A stretch of DNA of 64,000 nt, taken from assembly GCA_016791475.1 (NCBI GenBank), contig JAEUWI010000007.1:1-64000 (forward strand), in the 5' to 3' direction. The stretch comes from Candidatus Hydrogenedentota bacterium. GTDB taxonomy: Bacteria; Hydrogenedentota; Hydrogenedentia; Hydrogenedentales; JAEUWI01. This document shows positions 39,158-51,615 of this stretch, piece by piece (positions within the stretch are counted from its first letter, which is position 1; each line of letters starts with the position of its first letter). Position numbers and translations under genes: made by a program. Under the pieces are notes generated by a model. The model was given only the letters and a program-made list of their open reading frames with translations. It did not search any database and was not told where the DNA came from.

Positions 39158-39601
39158 ATGATGTCGAGAATCGCAGGCGGGGTATTGCTCGCCCTCATCG
39201 CGCTGGGGGTGCTCCAGAATTTCGCGGCGCACCTTTACCATTCAGGCGGGGCGAATCTATCGCGCTCGGTGCATCAGGGTATGGAGCTTGGGGTCCCGTT
39301 TCTGGTGCCGCTGGCGCTGTTGTGCTTGTCGCGCAAGCGTTCGCTTGCGACATGGCTCATCCTCTACGGCACCGTGGTCCTGATGATAGCGAGTGCGACG
39401 TATCTCTATTGTGAGTTGTTTCTGGACCCCGACCGGAAACGGCTCTATTTTCTAGACGTCTATTTGAAGCAATGGCTCCTCGCTGGGGCAGGGCTGATAG
39501 TCTATCTGGCTATTCGCGCGGTAACGGCTGCGTTACGCAGGTATGGAATGCTCACCAAACAGGAGTCCGCGTCGCCAACGGGAGCGGCGGAGTCGGGGTA
39601 G
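39158..39601 (+). CDS. Small four-helix membrane protein
   Basis: A protein of about 147 residues with four hydrophobic segments: IAGGVLLALIALGVLQNF, LGVPFLVPLALLCL, LATWLILYGTVVLMIASATYLY, and WLLAGAGLIVYLAIRAVTAAL. The start is ATG 39158 or the adjacent ATG 39161, behind GGAG and AGGA. No family was recognised. It is separated from the upstream operon by 270 bases, so it is probably transcribed alone. Confidence 0.6.
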   Translation: MMSRIAGGVLLALIALGVLQNFAAHLYHSGGANLSRSVHQGMELGVPFLVPLALLCLSRKRSLATWLILYGTVVLMIASATYLYCELFLDPDRKRLYFLDVYLKQWLLAGAGLIVYLAIRAVTAALRRYGMLTKQESASPTGAAESG

Positions 39602-39610
39602 ATTGTCGAG

Positions 39611-39667
39611 ATGGATTACAAACGTGGCGATATCGTTCGAGCGCTGCCGTTCAGGGTGGCCGAATAG
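39611..39667 (+). pseudogene. Possible remnant of a MazF-like N-terminus
   Basis: An 18-codon frame begins MDYKRGDIVRALPF and then stops. The KRGDIV segment is what MazF/PemK proteins usually start with, but nothing of the later fold follows. It could also be chance. Confidence 0.2.
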
Positions 39668-39696
39668 CGAGACCACGGCAGTCCATGATCCGGCCA

Positions 39697-40845
39697 CTAT
39701 CGCGTCATCAGCGCTTTGAATGCGGAATGAAAGTACCCCAAGGGCAGGATGCCCCCGGATGAATGAGATCCCGCCAGTGCAGTCATCCATCGCGCACGAT
39801 TAAGCTTCTCAAACACCGGCCCCATCACCAGACCAATCTCCGATTCCAGCACACGCGGTTCCAAATCTTCCGCGCTCAATTCTTCAACCAAATGCCAGAC
39901 CCGTTCCGCCGCCGACAGGAGCACGGGCCAGTTGATCCAGTCCATCTCGCTGGCGTCGCGGTCGAGGAAGGGTAGGTTGCCGACGCTGAGGCGGTAGATG
40001 CGTTCGCGGGCGCCTTTCGAAGATTGGATCACGCCGGAGCAGGCGAGATCGGCCATCGTGTCGTGGACGGACTTCTGGGAGTAGTAAAGTTCGCGGGCGA
40101 TTTCGCGGGGGTGGCCGGTGCCGTTGCGGGCGAGGTAGTCGAGGATCTCGCAGCGGGCGTTGACGCCGAAGAGTGCGCGGAGTTTGAGTAGCCGCGCTGC
40201 GGGGGCGTCGGCGGGGAAGGGCCGGGAGTAGCCCCGGGGCATCAGGGGATTGCGTTGGAAGCCGTGCTGGAGAAAGAGCGGGTCTTGCTTCTTCGAGGGC
40301 GGCATGGGGCGACCGTTGGGAAGAAAGAATAGGGAGTTGATAGTTGATAGTGGATAGTTGATAGCGAATTCGGGTTCTTCTTGTACTCGGCTGTTGGGTG
40401 CATGACTCGAAGACTCGTCGGCGGGTTCAGGCTTCTTCGTAGAGGGCTGCCTTTCCTGAACGCCGACAGGTGGCGTTGGATCGATCTTCGCCGGCCGCTT
40501 TGCGAGTAGCTTCCACTTGCTGGAGGCACCCTGGGTGGTTAGCCAGTCGGCGATGGCGCTGAGGACGGGGCCGCCGCGGAAGTCTTCTTTGGCGAGGATG
40601 TTGCGGAGGCGCTGGATGTTGATGAAGCGGCCGTTCTTCAGGAGCCAGTCCATGACTTCGTCGAAGAGGCGCTGGTCGTGGCGGCCAAGGGTACAGGTGA
40701 AGAGGAGGAGGGCTTCGGGATCGCTGACGTGGCGCGGAGGTGTCGCGTCGGTGCCCGCGACGCCGAGGGCGGTCCACTCGCGCCAGAGGAAGTTGAGCAG
40801 CGTCTCACGGTATTGATCTCTAAATTGCTTGAGCGGCGTTGACAT
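39697..40845 (-). CDS. Winged-helix protein coupled to a nucleotidyltransferase
   Basis: A 382-residue protein. The N-terminal third is helical (FLWREWTALGV, DEVMDWLLKNGRFINIQRLRNIL). A low-complexity linker follows (PADESSSHAPNS), then a winged HTH at about residues 220-290: GVNARCEILDYLARNG, PREIARELYYSQKSVHDTMADL, GARERIYRL. The last part, AERVWHLVEELSAEDLEPR, is helical. The linker includes residues translated from a 7-bp tandem repeat (40337-40364). The gene overlaps the upstream nucleotidyltransferase by 26 bases, so the two are translationally linked. The pairing of a wHTH regulator with a nucleotidyltransferase resembles AbiEi/AbiEii, but with the opposite gene order. Probably the antitoxin and repressor of the pair; unproven. 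Confidence 0.7.
   Translation of the reverse strand: MSTPLKQFRDQYRETLLNFLWREWTALGVAGTDATPPRHVSDPEALLLFTCTLGRHDQRLFDEVMDWLLKNGRFINIQRLRNILAKEDFRGGPVLSAIADWLTTQGASSKWKLLAKRPAKIDPTPPVGVQERQPSTKKPEPADESSSHAPNSRVQEEPEFAINYPLSTINSLFFLPNGRPMPPSKKQDPLFLQHGFQRNPLMPRGYSRPFPADAPAARLLKLRALFGVNARCEILDYLARNGTGHPREIARELYYSQKSVHDTMADLACSGVIQSSKGARERIYRLSVGNLPFLDRDASEMDWINWPVLLSAAERVWHLVEELSAEDLEPRVLESEIGLVMGPVFEKLNRARWMTALAGSHSSGGILPLGYFHSAFKALMTR
40337..40364. repeat. Four tandem 7-bp units inside a coding region
   Basis: TTGATAG occurs as TTGATAG, TTGATAG, TGGATAG, TTGATAG. On the minus strand it codes part of the linker of the winged-helix protein (NYPLSTIN). Confidence 0.9.
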
Positions 40846-41422
40846 GGCCGAGGGATTCCAAAAGGGTTTTCAACAGGTCGCGGAAGCCTGGGGATACGTC
40901 GTGGGTCATGGCCCAGCGCGCCGCGCTAGTCAACTCATCGTCCGTCGGTTGCAGCAACTCCAGATCGCTGATGTGATAGCCGCCACGATCCACGGCGGCA
41001 TAGAGCTTGAAGTGAATCTGGTCAATGCGGTCAATGAAGTACACGGTCAGGTGAGATCCGTAATTCCGGGGATGGAGCCTCGCTGCGAAGCCTTCGGGGA
41101 GGCCCATCTGAAACAGGCCGCCTTCGTCACGGCTTGGGCCGTTGTTGAGCCAGTCGGCAGGTAACTTCAACGTCAGGGCGACTTCCATCGCGGCTTGAAG
41201 GAGGTGCTCCGGGAGCGGAGCGGGCGCGTATAGCGTGCGTGCCTCGTCCGACAGGGCCACGATATCCACATCGTTGGTCGTGCGCTGGTTCAGGCCGAGC
41301 ACGATCAGGGCTGCCCCGCCGCACACGACGATGCCGGTGGGTGGCGCGCCGTTGCGGGCGAGTCGTCCATTTAGCAGATTGAGAGTGCGTTGAATTTCGG
41401 AATCTGAGAGTGAATGTGGCAT
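40820..41422 (-). CDS. DUF6036-like nucleotidyltransferase, candidate toxin
   Basis: A 200-residue protein with the minimal nucleotidyltransferase signature: VVCGGAALIVLGLNQRT followed by NDVDIVAL, where the G-G and D-x-D residues bind nucleotide and metal. AbiEii/DUF6036-type proteins have this layout. The start ATG at 41422 lies 3 bases inside of a perfect palindrome, and its Shine-Dalgarno is within one arm. It overlaps the downstream winged-helix gene. Members of this broad family can modify tRNA or proteins and often serve as toxins in toxin-antitoxin or phage-defence modules. Confidence 0.8.
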   Translation of the reverse strand: MPHSLSDSEIQRTLNLLNGRLARNGAPPTGIVVCGGAALIVLGLNQRTTNDVDIVALSDEARTLYAPAPLPEHLLQAAMEVALTLKLPADWLNNGPSRDEGGLFQMGLPEGFAARLHPRNYGSHLTVYFIDRIDQIHFKLYAAVDRGGYHISDLELLQPTDDELTSAARWAMTHDVSPGFRDLLKTLLESLGHVNAAQAI

Positions 41423-41425
41423 AAG

Positions 41426-41452
41426 TTATTCCACTTATTATGAGTGGAATAA
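41426..41452. promoter_or_regulatory. Palindromic operator over the translation start of the nucleotidyltransferase module
   Basis: TTATTCCACT (41426-41435) and AGTGGAATAA (41443-41452) are perfect 10-bp inverted repeats with a 7-base loop. The plus-strand AGTATA next to it (41452-41457) reads TATACT on the minus strand and could be the -10. A bound repressor or an RNA hairpin would hide the GGAA Shine-Dalgarno. Confidence 0.7.
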
Positions 41453-41514
41453 GTATAGCACAAATTCCTAGAATTCAACATTGTGACGGTTCAGGTGTAC
41501 CGCGGTACTTCCCC

Positions 41515-44500
41515 TTATTGCCGGATAATCGTCTCGTCCAGGTTGAGGATCACCCGCGCGGTGAGGGCCCAGGCGGCGAGGTCGTTGGCGTCGCCGTTGA
41601 CCTTGCCGCTCAGGGGCGCGAGGATGGCGGCGGGGTCGAGCTCGCCGTTGCCGATGCGGTTGCGCTGCTCTTGCAGGAAGGCCGCGAGGGCGTCGAGCTC
41701 TTCGGGGGAGGCTTCGCGGCTGGTGCAGCGCTGGAAGGCCTGGGCGATGCGGGCGCGATCATCCGCCGGGGCTTCGGCGAGGGTGCGTTCGGCGAGGTGA
41801 ACGGCCGACTCGTAGTAGACCGGTTCGTTTAGCACGGTGAGGGCCTGGAGGGGGCTGTTGCTCCGCTCGCGCGCCGTGCAGGGGGCGTCACCTGCGGGGG
41901 CGTCGAAGACCTGCAAGGCTGGATAGGGCACGCTGCGGAAGCGGAAGGTGTAGAGGGCGCGGCGGTAGGCGTCCGGGCCGGTATCGGTGTTCCACGTCTT
42001 GGGGCCGTAGCTCGCAGGGGGCACGAAGAGGAACTCGGGCGCGGGGGGATAGACACTGGGTCCGCCGATGCGCTCATTGAGCAGGCCGCTGGCCGCCAGG
42101 GCGATGTCGCGCACGGTTTCGCCTTCCACGCGGAAGCGGGCGCCCCGGGCGAGGAGGCGGTTGTAGGGATCGCGCTCCAGCAGTTCGGGCGACACGTTCG
42201 AGGCCTGGCGATAGGTGGCCGAATGCACAATGAGGCGGTGGAGATCTTTGAGCTTCCAGCCGCCTTCCATGAACTCGACAGCGAGCCAGTCGAGGAGCTC
42301 TCGGTGGCTGGGCGGGTCGCCGGCCATACCCAGGTCGGCCGTGGTGCTGACGATACCTTCGCCGAAGTGGCGCGCCCACACGCGGTTGACGGCGGCACGG
42401 GCGGTCGTGGGTGATTCGGGGGCCACGAGCCATTTTGCGAAGTCGAGGCGATCCGGCGTGCCGTCGCTCTTCAGCGGATGGAGGAAAGCGGGCACGGCGG
42501 GCTGAACCGTCTCCGCGGGGCTGAGAAAATCGCCGCGCTCCAGGCGGTGGGTCTCGCGCGGGGTGTCGCGCTCCGCCAGCACGAGTTGGGTCGCGCCGAG
42601 GGGGTGGCCCTGCCAGAGGCCGTCGATGCGCTGGTTGGTCCAGGCCAGCTCCGGCACGGTGGTGCGCCAGTGGTTGAAGAGGGTGTTGATCTCTTCCTCG
42701 CTTCGATTCGTGTCGGCGAGGGCCGCTTTCACCGGCAGCGGCAGGGCCTCCGCTGGGAGGGTCGCGTCGCCCGTGACGGCGATGCGGAAGCGGCCGATGT
42801 TGTTGGTCTGGTTGTCGTCGCTGTTCCAGCCGCCGTGGAGCTGGCCGATGCGGAAAGCGAGGGTGGCCCCGGCGGGAACGACCAGCGGCGTTTCCAGCTT
42901 GAAGATGGCGTACTGCGACTGGTTGCGACGGCCCGGATCGATGTCGGTGGTCCAGGCGGTGTCGCCGTTGCCGTCAATGGCCATCTCGATGGGACCCGTG
43001 ACGCGCTTCTCCGGCTTGTCGCGCTCGGGGAACTCAGCGCCAAGCTTGCGCTGGGGCGGATTCACACTGGCGATGGCGGAGGCGAACTTCACGGGCGTCC
43101 ACTGGTCATAGTTCGCGATGGGTGTGTTTCCCGTCGTGATGCGCATCTCCATTTCGGAGAGGGCGAGGCCGCCGTGGATGGAGCGTCCCGGGCCGCCCCG
43201 GGGCAGGTTGGGATCGGCGATAACTTCGAGGCGCACGGCCGTGATGGTGGTCAGGGCGGTGGTGGTGGTCATTTTGGGCCAGAAACGTGTGGGGGCGTAA
43301 CCCTGGGCGAGGTACGAGCCGTCCTCCAGCAGCAGGCACTTCTGGCCGCCCGCGGAGCTGTCATCGAAGGCGAGGGCGAGAACTTCCCAGGCGGGCTCGG
43401 GCTCCGCCTTGGCCTTTTCTTCCCATGCGGCGATGCGATCGCGCCAGTCGGGAAGGTCGCGCTTAATACCCGCTTCGATGTCGCGAATCACGTCGAGAAT
43501 TCTCGACCGCTGGTCCAGGTCGTCAAACGAATACACCGATGCGGTCGCCTCGTGGGAATTATTGAGGAACGCGAACATCTGGTAGTACTCGGTCTGGGTC
43601 AGCGGGTCGTATTTGTGGGAATGACACTGGGCGCAGGCCACGGTGAGCCCGAGGACGGCGCGGCCCACGAGATCCATACGGTTGTACATGGCCTCCATGC
43701 GGAATTGTTCCGGCTGGATGCCCCCCTCTTCGTTCACCATGCTGTTGCGCAGGAAACCCGTGGCCACGCGCTGCGGCTGAGTGGCGTCAGGCAACATATC
43801 GCCCGCTATCTGCTCAAGCACAAACTCGTTGTAGGGCATGTCCTCGTTCATGGCCCGAATCACCCAGTCGCGCCAGGTCCACACCTGCCGGGGCTTGTCT
43901 TTTTCGAAGCCGTCGGAGTCGGCGTACTGCGCGGCGTCCATCCAGTTGCGCGCCCAGTGCTCGCCATAGTGGGGCGATGCCAGAAGACGCTCGACCTGCT
44001 TCTCATACCAGTCGGGTGATGTATCGGCGCGCAGCGCGGCAATGTCTTCCAATGTGGGTGGCAGGCCGATGAGATCGAGGCTCAAGCGCCGCAGCAGGGT
44101 TTCTCGATCCGCTTCGGGCGACGGCGCGAGGCCCTCCTGATCGAGGCGCGCGAGAATGAAATTGTCGATGGGATTGCGCGTCCACTCCGGCCTGCTGGCG
44201 ACGGGCACGGCGCCACGCTCCGGCGTGGCGAAGGCCCAGTGGCTTGTGCGGTGCGCCCCCTCTTCAATCCACTTGCGGATCAAGGCAATCTCTTCCGAGT
44301 TAAGCGGCTTGCCGGTCTCCACGGGGGGCATGAGGTCATCGTGGTTGGTCGTCGTTATCCGCCTGAAGAGTTCGCTCTCTTCCGGCTTGCCGGGGGCAAG
44401 GACCACCGGGGCGTCGGGGCCGGCGTCGGCGACGTCGAGGCGCAATTTGGCCTTGCGTGCGGCCTCGTCGGGACCGTGGCACTGGAAGCATTTGTCGCTG

Positions 44501-44598
44501 AGGAGCGGACGTATTTGCTGGTCGTAGGAGATCGGCGCAGCCGCCGCGAGGGGGGCCAACAGCGCGGCGCCAAGGACGATAGAAGCAATGCGAATCAC
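41515..44598 (-). CDS. PSD1-type planctomycete cytochrome-like protein, copy 2
   Basis: A 1027-residue paralogue of the protein at 32399-35458, with the same domains: signal peptide (MIRIASIVLGAALLAPLAAAA), PSCyt1 with KCFQCHGPDEA, DUF1549 (LLRRLSLDLIGLPPTLED), the CAQCHSHKYDPLTQTEYYQ heme motif, the DIDPGRRNQSQYAIFKLE region and DUF1553 (LGMAGDPPSHRELLDWLAVE). Both end ARVILNLDETI-x-RQ. GTG 44598 follows GAAAGG. Unlike copy 1, it has no DUF1501 gene beside it; the next gene downstream is the unrelated nucleotidyltransferase module. Confidence 0.92.
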   Translation of the reverse strand: MIRIASIVLGAALLAPLAAAAPISYDQQIRPLLSDKCFQCHGPDEAARKAKLRLDVADAGPDAPVVLAPGKPEESELFRRITTTNHDDLMPPVETGKPLNSEEIALIRKWIEEGAHRTSHWAFATPERGAVPVASRPEWTRNPIDNFILARLDQEGLAPSPEADRETLLRRLSLDLIGLPPTLEDIAALRADTSPDWYEKQVERLLASPHYGEHWARNWMDAAQYADSDGFEKDKPRQVWTWRDWVIRAMNEDMPYNEFVLEQIAGDMLPDATQPQRVATGFLRNSMVNEEGGIQPEQFRMEAMYNRMDLVGRAVLGLTVACAQCHSHKYDPLTQTEYYQMFAFLNNSHEATASVYSFDDLDQRSRILDVIRDIEAGIKRDLPDWRDRIAAWEEKAKAEPEPAWEVLALAFDDSSAGGQKCLLLEDGSYLAQGYAPTRFWPKMTTTTALTTITAVRLEVIADPNLPRGGPGRSIHGGLALSEMEMRITTGNTPIANYDQWTPVKFASAIASVNPPQRKLGAEFPERDKPEKRVTGPIEMAIDGNGDTAWTTDIDPGRRNQSQYAIFKLETPLVVPAGATLAFRIGQLHGGWNSDDNQTNNIGRFRIAVTGDATLPAEALPLPVKAALADTNRSEEEINTLFNHWRTTVPELAWTNQRIDGLWQGHPLGATQLVLAERDTPRETHRLERGDFLSPAETVQPAVPAFLHPLKSDGTPDRLDFAKWLVAPESPTTARAAVNRVWARHFGEGIVSTTADLGMAGDPPSHRELLDWLAVEFMEGGWKLKDLHRLIVHSATYRQASNVSPELLERDPYNRLLARGARFRVEGETVRDIALAASGLLNERIGGPSVYPPAPEFLFVPPASYGPKTWNTDTGPDAYRRALYTFRFRSVPYPALQVFDAPAGDAPCTARERSNSPLQALTVLNEPVYYESAVHLAERTLAEAPADDRARIAQAFQRCTSREASPEELDALAAFLQEQRNRIGNGELDPAAILAPLSGKVNGDANDLAAWALTARVILNLDETIIRQ

Positions 44599-44645
44599 GG
44601 TGCTCTCAAACCTTTCTGTCAGTGGCGGACTGATGCCATAGAATT

Positions 44646-44676
44646 AGTGTAGCGGAAATCGGGGTGCCGTTGACAA
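44646..44676 (-). promoter_or_regulatory. Possible promoter of PSD1 copy 2
   Basis: On the minus strand TTGTCA (44676-44671) and TACACT (44651-44646) are separated by 19 bp, wider than usual. The -10 context CCGCTACACT is the same as for copy 1. Confidence 0.4.
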
Positions 44677-44748
44677 TGCTGCGCTCAGGACGAATAGGAC
44701 GGACAGGACCGATTTTGAATATTGGTTGTGTCGGTCGAATCCGTCCTA

Positions 44749-45651
44749 TCAATCTACGTTCAACCGGCTCATACGCTTCTGTACCGCGGTGGCGAGTTCC
44801 CGCAGGCTCGCGGCCTTCGGGTAGGTCTTGCGATAGACCAGGACGATATCTCGCCGTGGCGTGGGGGAGTGCAGGGGGCGAATGGCGATGGGCGAGGCCG
44901 CCGCGAAGGGACCGATGGTGCTCAGCTTCGGCAGGAAGGTGCAGCCCATGCCCGCGCTGACCATCTGGCGCAGCGATTCGATGCTGGAGGCGCGGTAACC
45001 TTCGGGATCGGAGGGCTGGGTGCCCCGGCACAATTGAAGGGTCTGGTCGCGCATACAGTTGCCCTCCTCCAGCAGCAGGATCGCATCATCCGCAAGCTCC
45101 TGAACGGCCAGGCTCTTTTTACGGGCCAGTGGATGGTTCAGCGGTAACCCGGCGACAAATTCCTCACGAAAAAAGACGGCCCACTCAAGGTCGGAAGCCT
45201 CGATTGGAAGGGACATGATGGCGGCGTCCAACGCGGAATGCTGGAGTTGCTCCACGAGATTCCGGGTGATGTCTTCGCGGAGAAAGAGCTTTACGCCGGG
45301 GTAGATGGCCTTCAGTTCCGGCAGCAGGTGGGGCAGTAAATAGGGGCCGATGGTGGGAATCACGCCGAGATAGAGCGGCCCGGCCAGTTCCCCCGCAGCG
45401 CCCCGGGCCAGTTCGCGGATTTCGTGAATGCCATCGAGAATACTTCCGGCCCGGGCCAGGATTTGCTTGCCCGCCGCCGTGAGTCCGATGCGGCGCTTGC
45501 CACGCTCGAAGAGGGGCGTGCCCAGTTCCTGCTCCAGTTTGGCGATTTGCATGCTCAGGGTGGGCTGGGTGACGTGGCAGCGTTCGGCGGCCTGGCCGAA
45601 GTGGCGTGTTTCGGCGAGTGCGACGAAGTATTCGAGATCGCGGAGGGTCAT
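44749..45651 (-). CDS. oxyR: OxyR, LysR-family hydrogen peroxide sensor
   Basis: A 300-residue LysR-type regulator. The N-terminal winged HTH is standard (LEYFVALAETRHFGQAAERCHVTQPTLSMQIAKLE). The redox motif GNCMRDQTLQLC places cysteines at residues 199 and 208, exactly the positions of the disulfide-forming pair in E. coli OxyR. This makes the assignment firm. It is divergent from katG, with an OxyR-type binding site in the 184-bp gap, 36 bases from its own start codon. It should repress itself and activate katG on oxidation by peroxide. Confidence 0.95.
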   Translation of the reverse strand: MTLRDLEYFVALAETRHFGQAAERCHVTQPTLSMQIAKLEQELGTPLFERGKRRIGLTAAGKQILARAGSILDGIHEIRELARGAAGELAGPLYLGVIPTIGPYLLPHLLPELKAIYPGVKLFLREDITRNLVEQLQHSALDAAIMSLPIEASDLEWAVFFREEFVAGLPLNHPLARKKSLAVQELADDAILLLEEGNCMRDQTLQLCRGTQPSDPEGYRASSIESLRQMVSAGMGCTFLPKLSTIGPFAAASPIAIRPLHSPTPRRDIVLVYRKTYPKAASLRELATAVQKRMSRLNVD

Positions 45652-45686
45652 GGGCTTATTTCTCCAGAGCAGGCGCCAAGCGTATC

Positions 45687-45723
45687 ATAGATAGAATCTA
45701 TTATGACAATTTGAAATATCGAT
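45687..45723. promoter_or_regulatory. OxyR binding site in the oxyR-katG intergenic region
   Basis: ATAGATAGAATCTAT (45687-45701) is a perfect ATAG-N7-CTAT element. A 7-base spacer is followed by the degenerate copy ATTTGAAATATCGAT (45709-45723). OxyR tetramers bind two such elements 7 bases apart, as seen in the established consensus. The site ends at the -35 box of katG, the position expected for activation. Confidence 0.75.
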
Positions 45724-45752
45724 TGGACGAATCGAAAGGAAAGTGCTACGCT
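45723..45752 (+). promoter_or_regulatory. Promoter of katG
   Basis: TTGGAC (45723-45728) and TACGCT (45747-45752) are 18 bp apart. The weak -10 suits a promoter that needs the adjacent OxyR site. Confidence 0.55.
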
Positions 45753-45754
45753 GA

Positions 45755-48037
<2,283 letters not shown>

Positions 48038-48094
48038 TCGCGGTTGATACCTCGACCGCACGGGGAAGTGCGATCGGGGGAGTTGCCGCCGCCG

Positions 48095-48128
48095 GGGAAG
48101 CGCCTGAAGAATGGACCGGGCGCTTCCC
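48095..48128 (+). terminator. Hairpin after the first katG
   Basis: GGGAAGCGCC (48095-48104) pairs with GGCGCTTCCC (48119-48128). There is no T run, so it may be an attenuating or stabilising hairpin in a shared transcript. Confidence 0.45.
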
Positions 48129-48141
48129 GGGGCGGCTCGGG

Positions 48142-48173
48142 GGATTTGGATCGTGTCAACCACGATCAAATCC
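48142..48173. other. Second hairpin between the katG genes
   Basis: 48142-48155 pairs with 48161-48173 with a single bulge around TCAAC. Together with the previous hairpin it fills the 200-bp gap; no OxyR-like site was recognised upstream of the second katG. Confidence 0.5.
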
Positions 48174-48205
48174 AGCACATCAAGAGACCATAATTTGAGT
48201 GCTAA

Positions 48206-50587
<2,382 letters not shown>

Positions 50588-50617
50588 CCGTAAATGCGAA
50601 TCTGACAAGGTGCGCAA

Positions 50618-50655
50618 GCCGCCGGGCCCCGGGCCCGGCGGCTACGTTCTTTTTT
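50618..50655 (+). terminator. Intrinsic terminator after the second katG
   Basis: An 11-bp G+C stem (50618-50628 with 50632-50642), 3-base loop, then a T-rich tail at 50648-50655. Confidence 0.9.
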
Positions 50656-50710
50656 GATAAGGTCCCACGCGGAGGTTTCCCCGACCGACGCCTCGGCGGT
50701 CCATCGAAAC

Positions 50711-50740
50711 TTGCTAGCGACCGCGTCAGCATCTTAGACT
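50711..50740 (+). promoter_or_regulatory. Promoter of the GAF-domain gene
   Basis: TTGCTA and TAGACT are separated by 18 bp, 37 bases before the ATG at 50778. Confidence 0.45.
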
Positions 50741-50777
50741 GGCCCCGCGGAATTGAGCGACCAGCGGAGAACGATCG

Positions 50778-51479
50778 ATGCAGGCACCGTTGCCCGATGA
50801 TGAACAGAAACGTTTGCGGAAGTTGAGAAGTCTCGGGATTCTGGACACCTTCCCGGAAGCGGTCTACGATGACATCGTGTTCCTTGCTTCCGAAGTGGCC
50901 GATGCTCCGATAGCCCTTGTGACCCTTGTCGATCAAGACAGGCAGTGGTTCAAGGCGAAGACGGGCGTTGAGATCTCGGAGACCCACCGGGACTATGCGT
51001 TCTGCGCGCACGCCATACGCAAGCCCCACGAGTTACTGGTGGTGACCAATGCGACGAAGGATCCCCGGTTCGCCGATAACCCCTTCGTCACCGGTGGACC
51101 GAGCGTTCGCTTCTACGCGGGCGCACCCCTGGTCTGTTCCGATGGCGTCGCCCTGGGAACCCTCTGCGTCGTGGACAACAAGCCGCGGACCCTGACCCCG
51201 CTTCAGGAGCGGGCGTTGAAGGTCCTCTCGCGCCAGGTGGTCGCCCACATTGAACTGCGCGAAGCCCTGGCCCAGGTGAAGCGTCTTGAAGGTCTCTTCC
51301 CCATCTGCTCCGGGTGCAAGCGCATCCGGGACGACCAGGGGTACTGGAATCAGATCGAGGTGTACGTGAGCGAACATTCGGAAGCGGAATTCTCACACAG
51401 CATCTGCCCGGAATGTGTCGAGCGGCTCTACCCCAACGAGGCCGCTCACATGCGGAGGGGAGGCGAGCAGAGCCAGTAA
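50778..51479 (+). CDS. GAF-domain protein with C-terminal paired-cysteine motif
   Basis: A 233-residue soluble protein. Residues about 15-165 form a GAF domain of the type found in signalling proteins (LGILDTFPEAVYDDIVFLASEV, PIALVTLVDQDRQWFKA, RFYAGAPLV, LGTLCVVD). A short helix follows (LREALAQVKRLEGL). The C-terminus carries CSGC and, about 40 residues on, CPEC, in the pattern ICSGCKRIRDDQGYWNQIE to SICPEC, a common tail of response regulators and GAF proteins in delta-proteobacteria and planctomycetes. The cysteines could bind a metal. The gene stands alone; the signal is unknown. Confidence 0.85.
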   Translation: MQAPLPDDEQKRLRKLRSLGILDTFPEAVYDDIVFLASEVADAPIALVTLVDQDRQWFKAKTGVEISETHRDYAFCAHAIRKPHELLVVTNATKDPRFADNPFVTGGPSVRFYAGAPLVCSDGVALGTLCVVDNKPRTLTPLQERALKVLSRQVVAHIELREALAQVKRLEGLFPICSGCKRIRDDQGYWNQIEVYVSEHSEAEFSHSICPECVERLYPNEAAHMRRGGEQSQ

Positions 51480-51539
51480 TGGGATCCGCAGTGCGACGCA
51501 TGGCCCCAAAGCGGTGCTTAGCCCTTTGAGCGAAAATCC

Positions 51540-51569
51540 TTGTGTCTCTGGAGACATCTCCCGTAGAAT
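51540..51569 (+). promoter_or_regulatory. Promoter with overlapping palindrome before the sce7726-sce7725-RES genes
   Basis: TTGTGT (51540-51545) and TAGAAT (51564-51569) have an 18-bp spacer. TGTCTCTGGAGACA (51543-51556) is a perfect palindrome with a 2-base centre that covers the end of the -35. It is a likely operator of this module or of a host regulator. Confidence 0.6.
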
Positions 51570-51615
51570 CGAGGTAGAAGCTTTAGACACCAACCATGGA
51601 TTGACCGGAGAGAAC

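Noticed and set aside
39611-39667. Active MazF-like gene
   Set aside because: Only 18 codons exist before a stop; at best a remnant.
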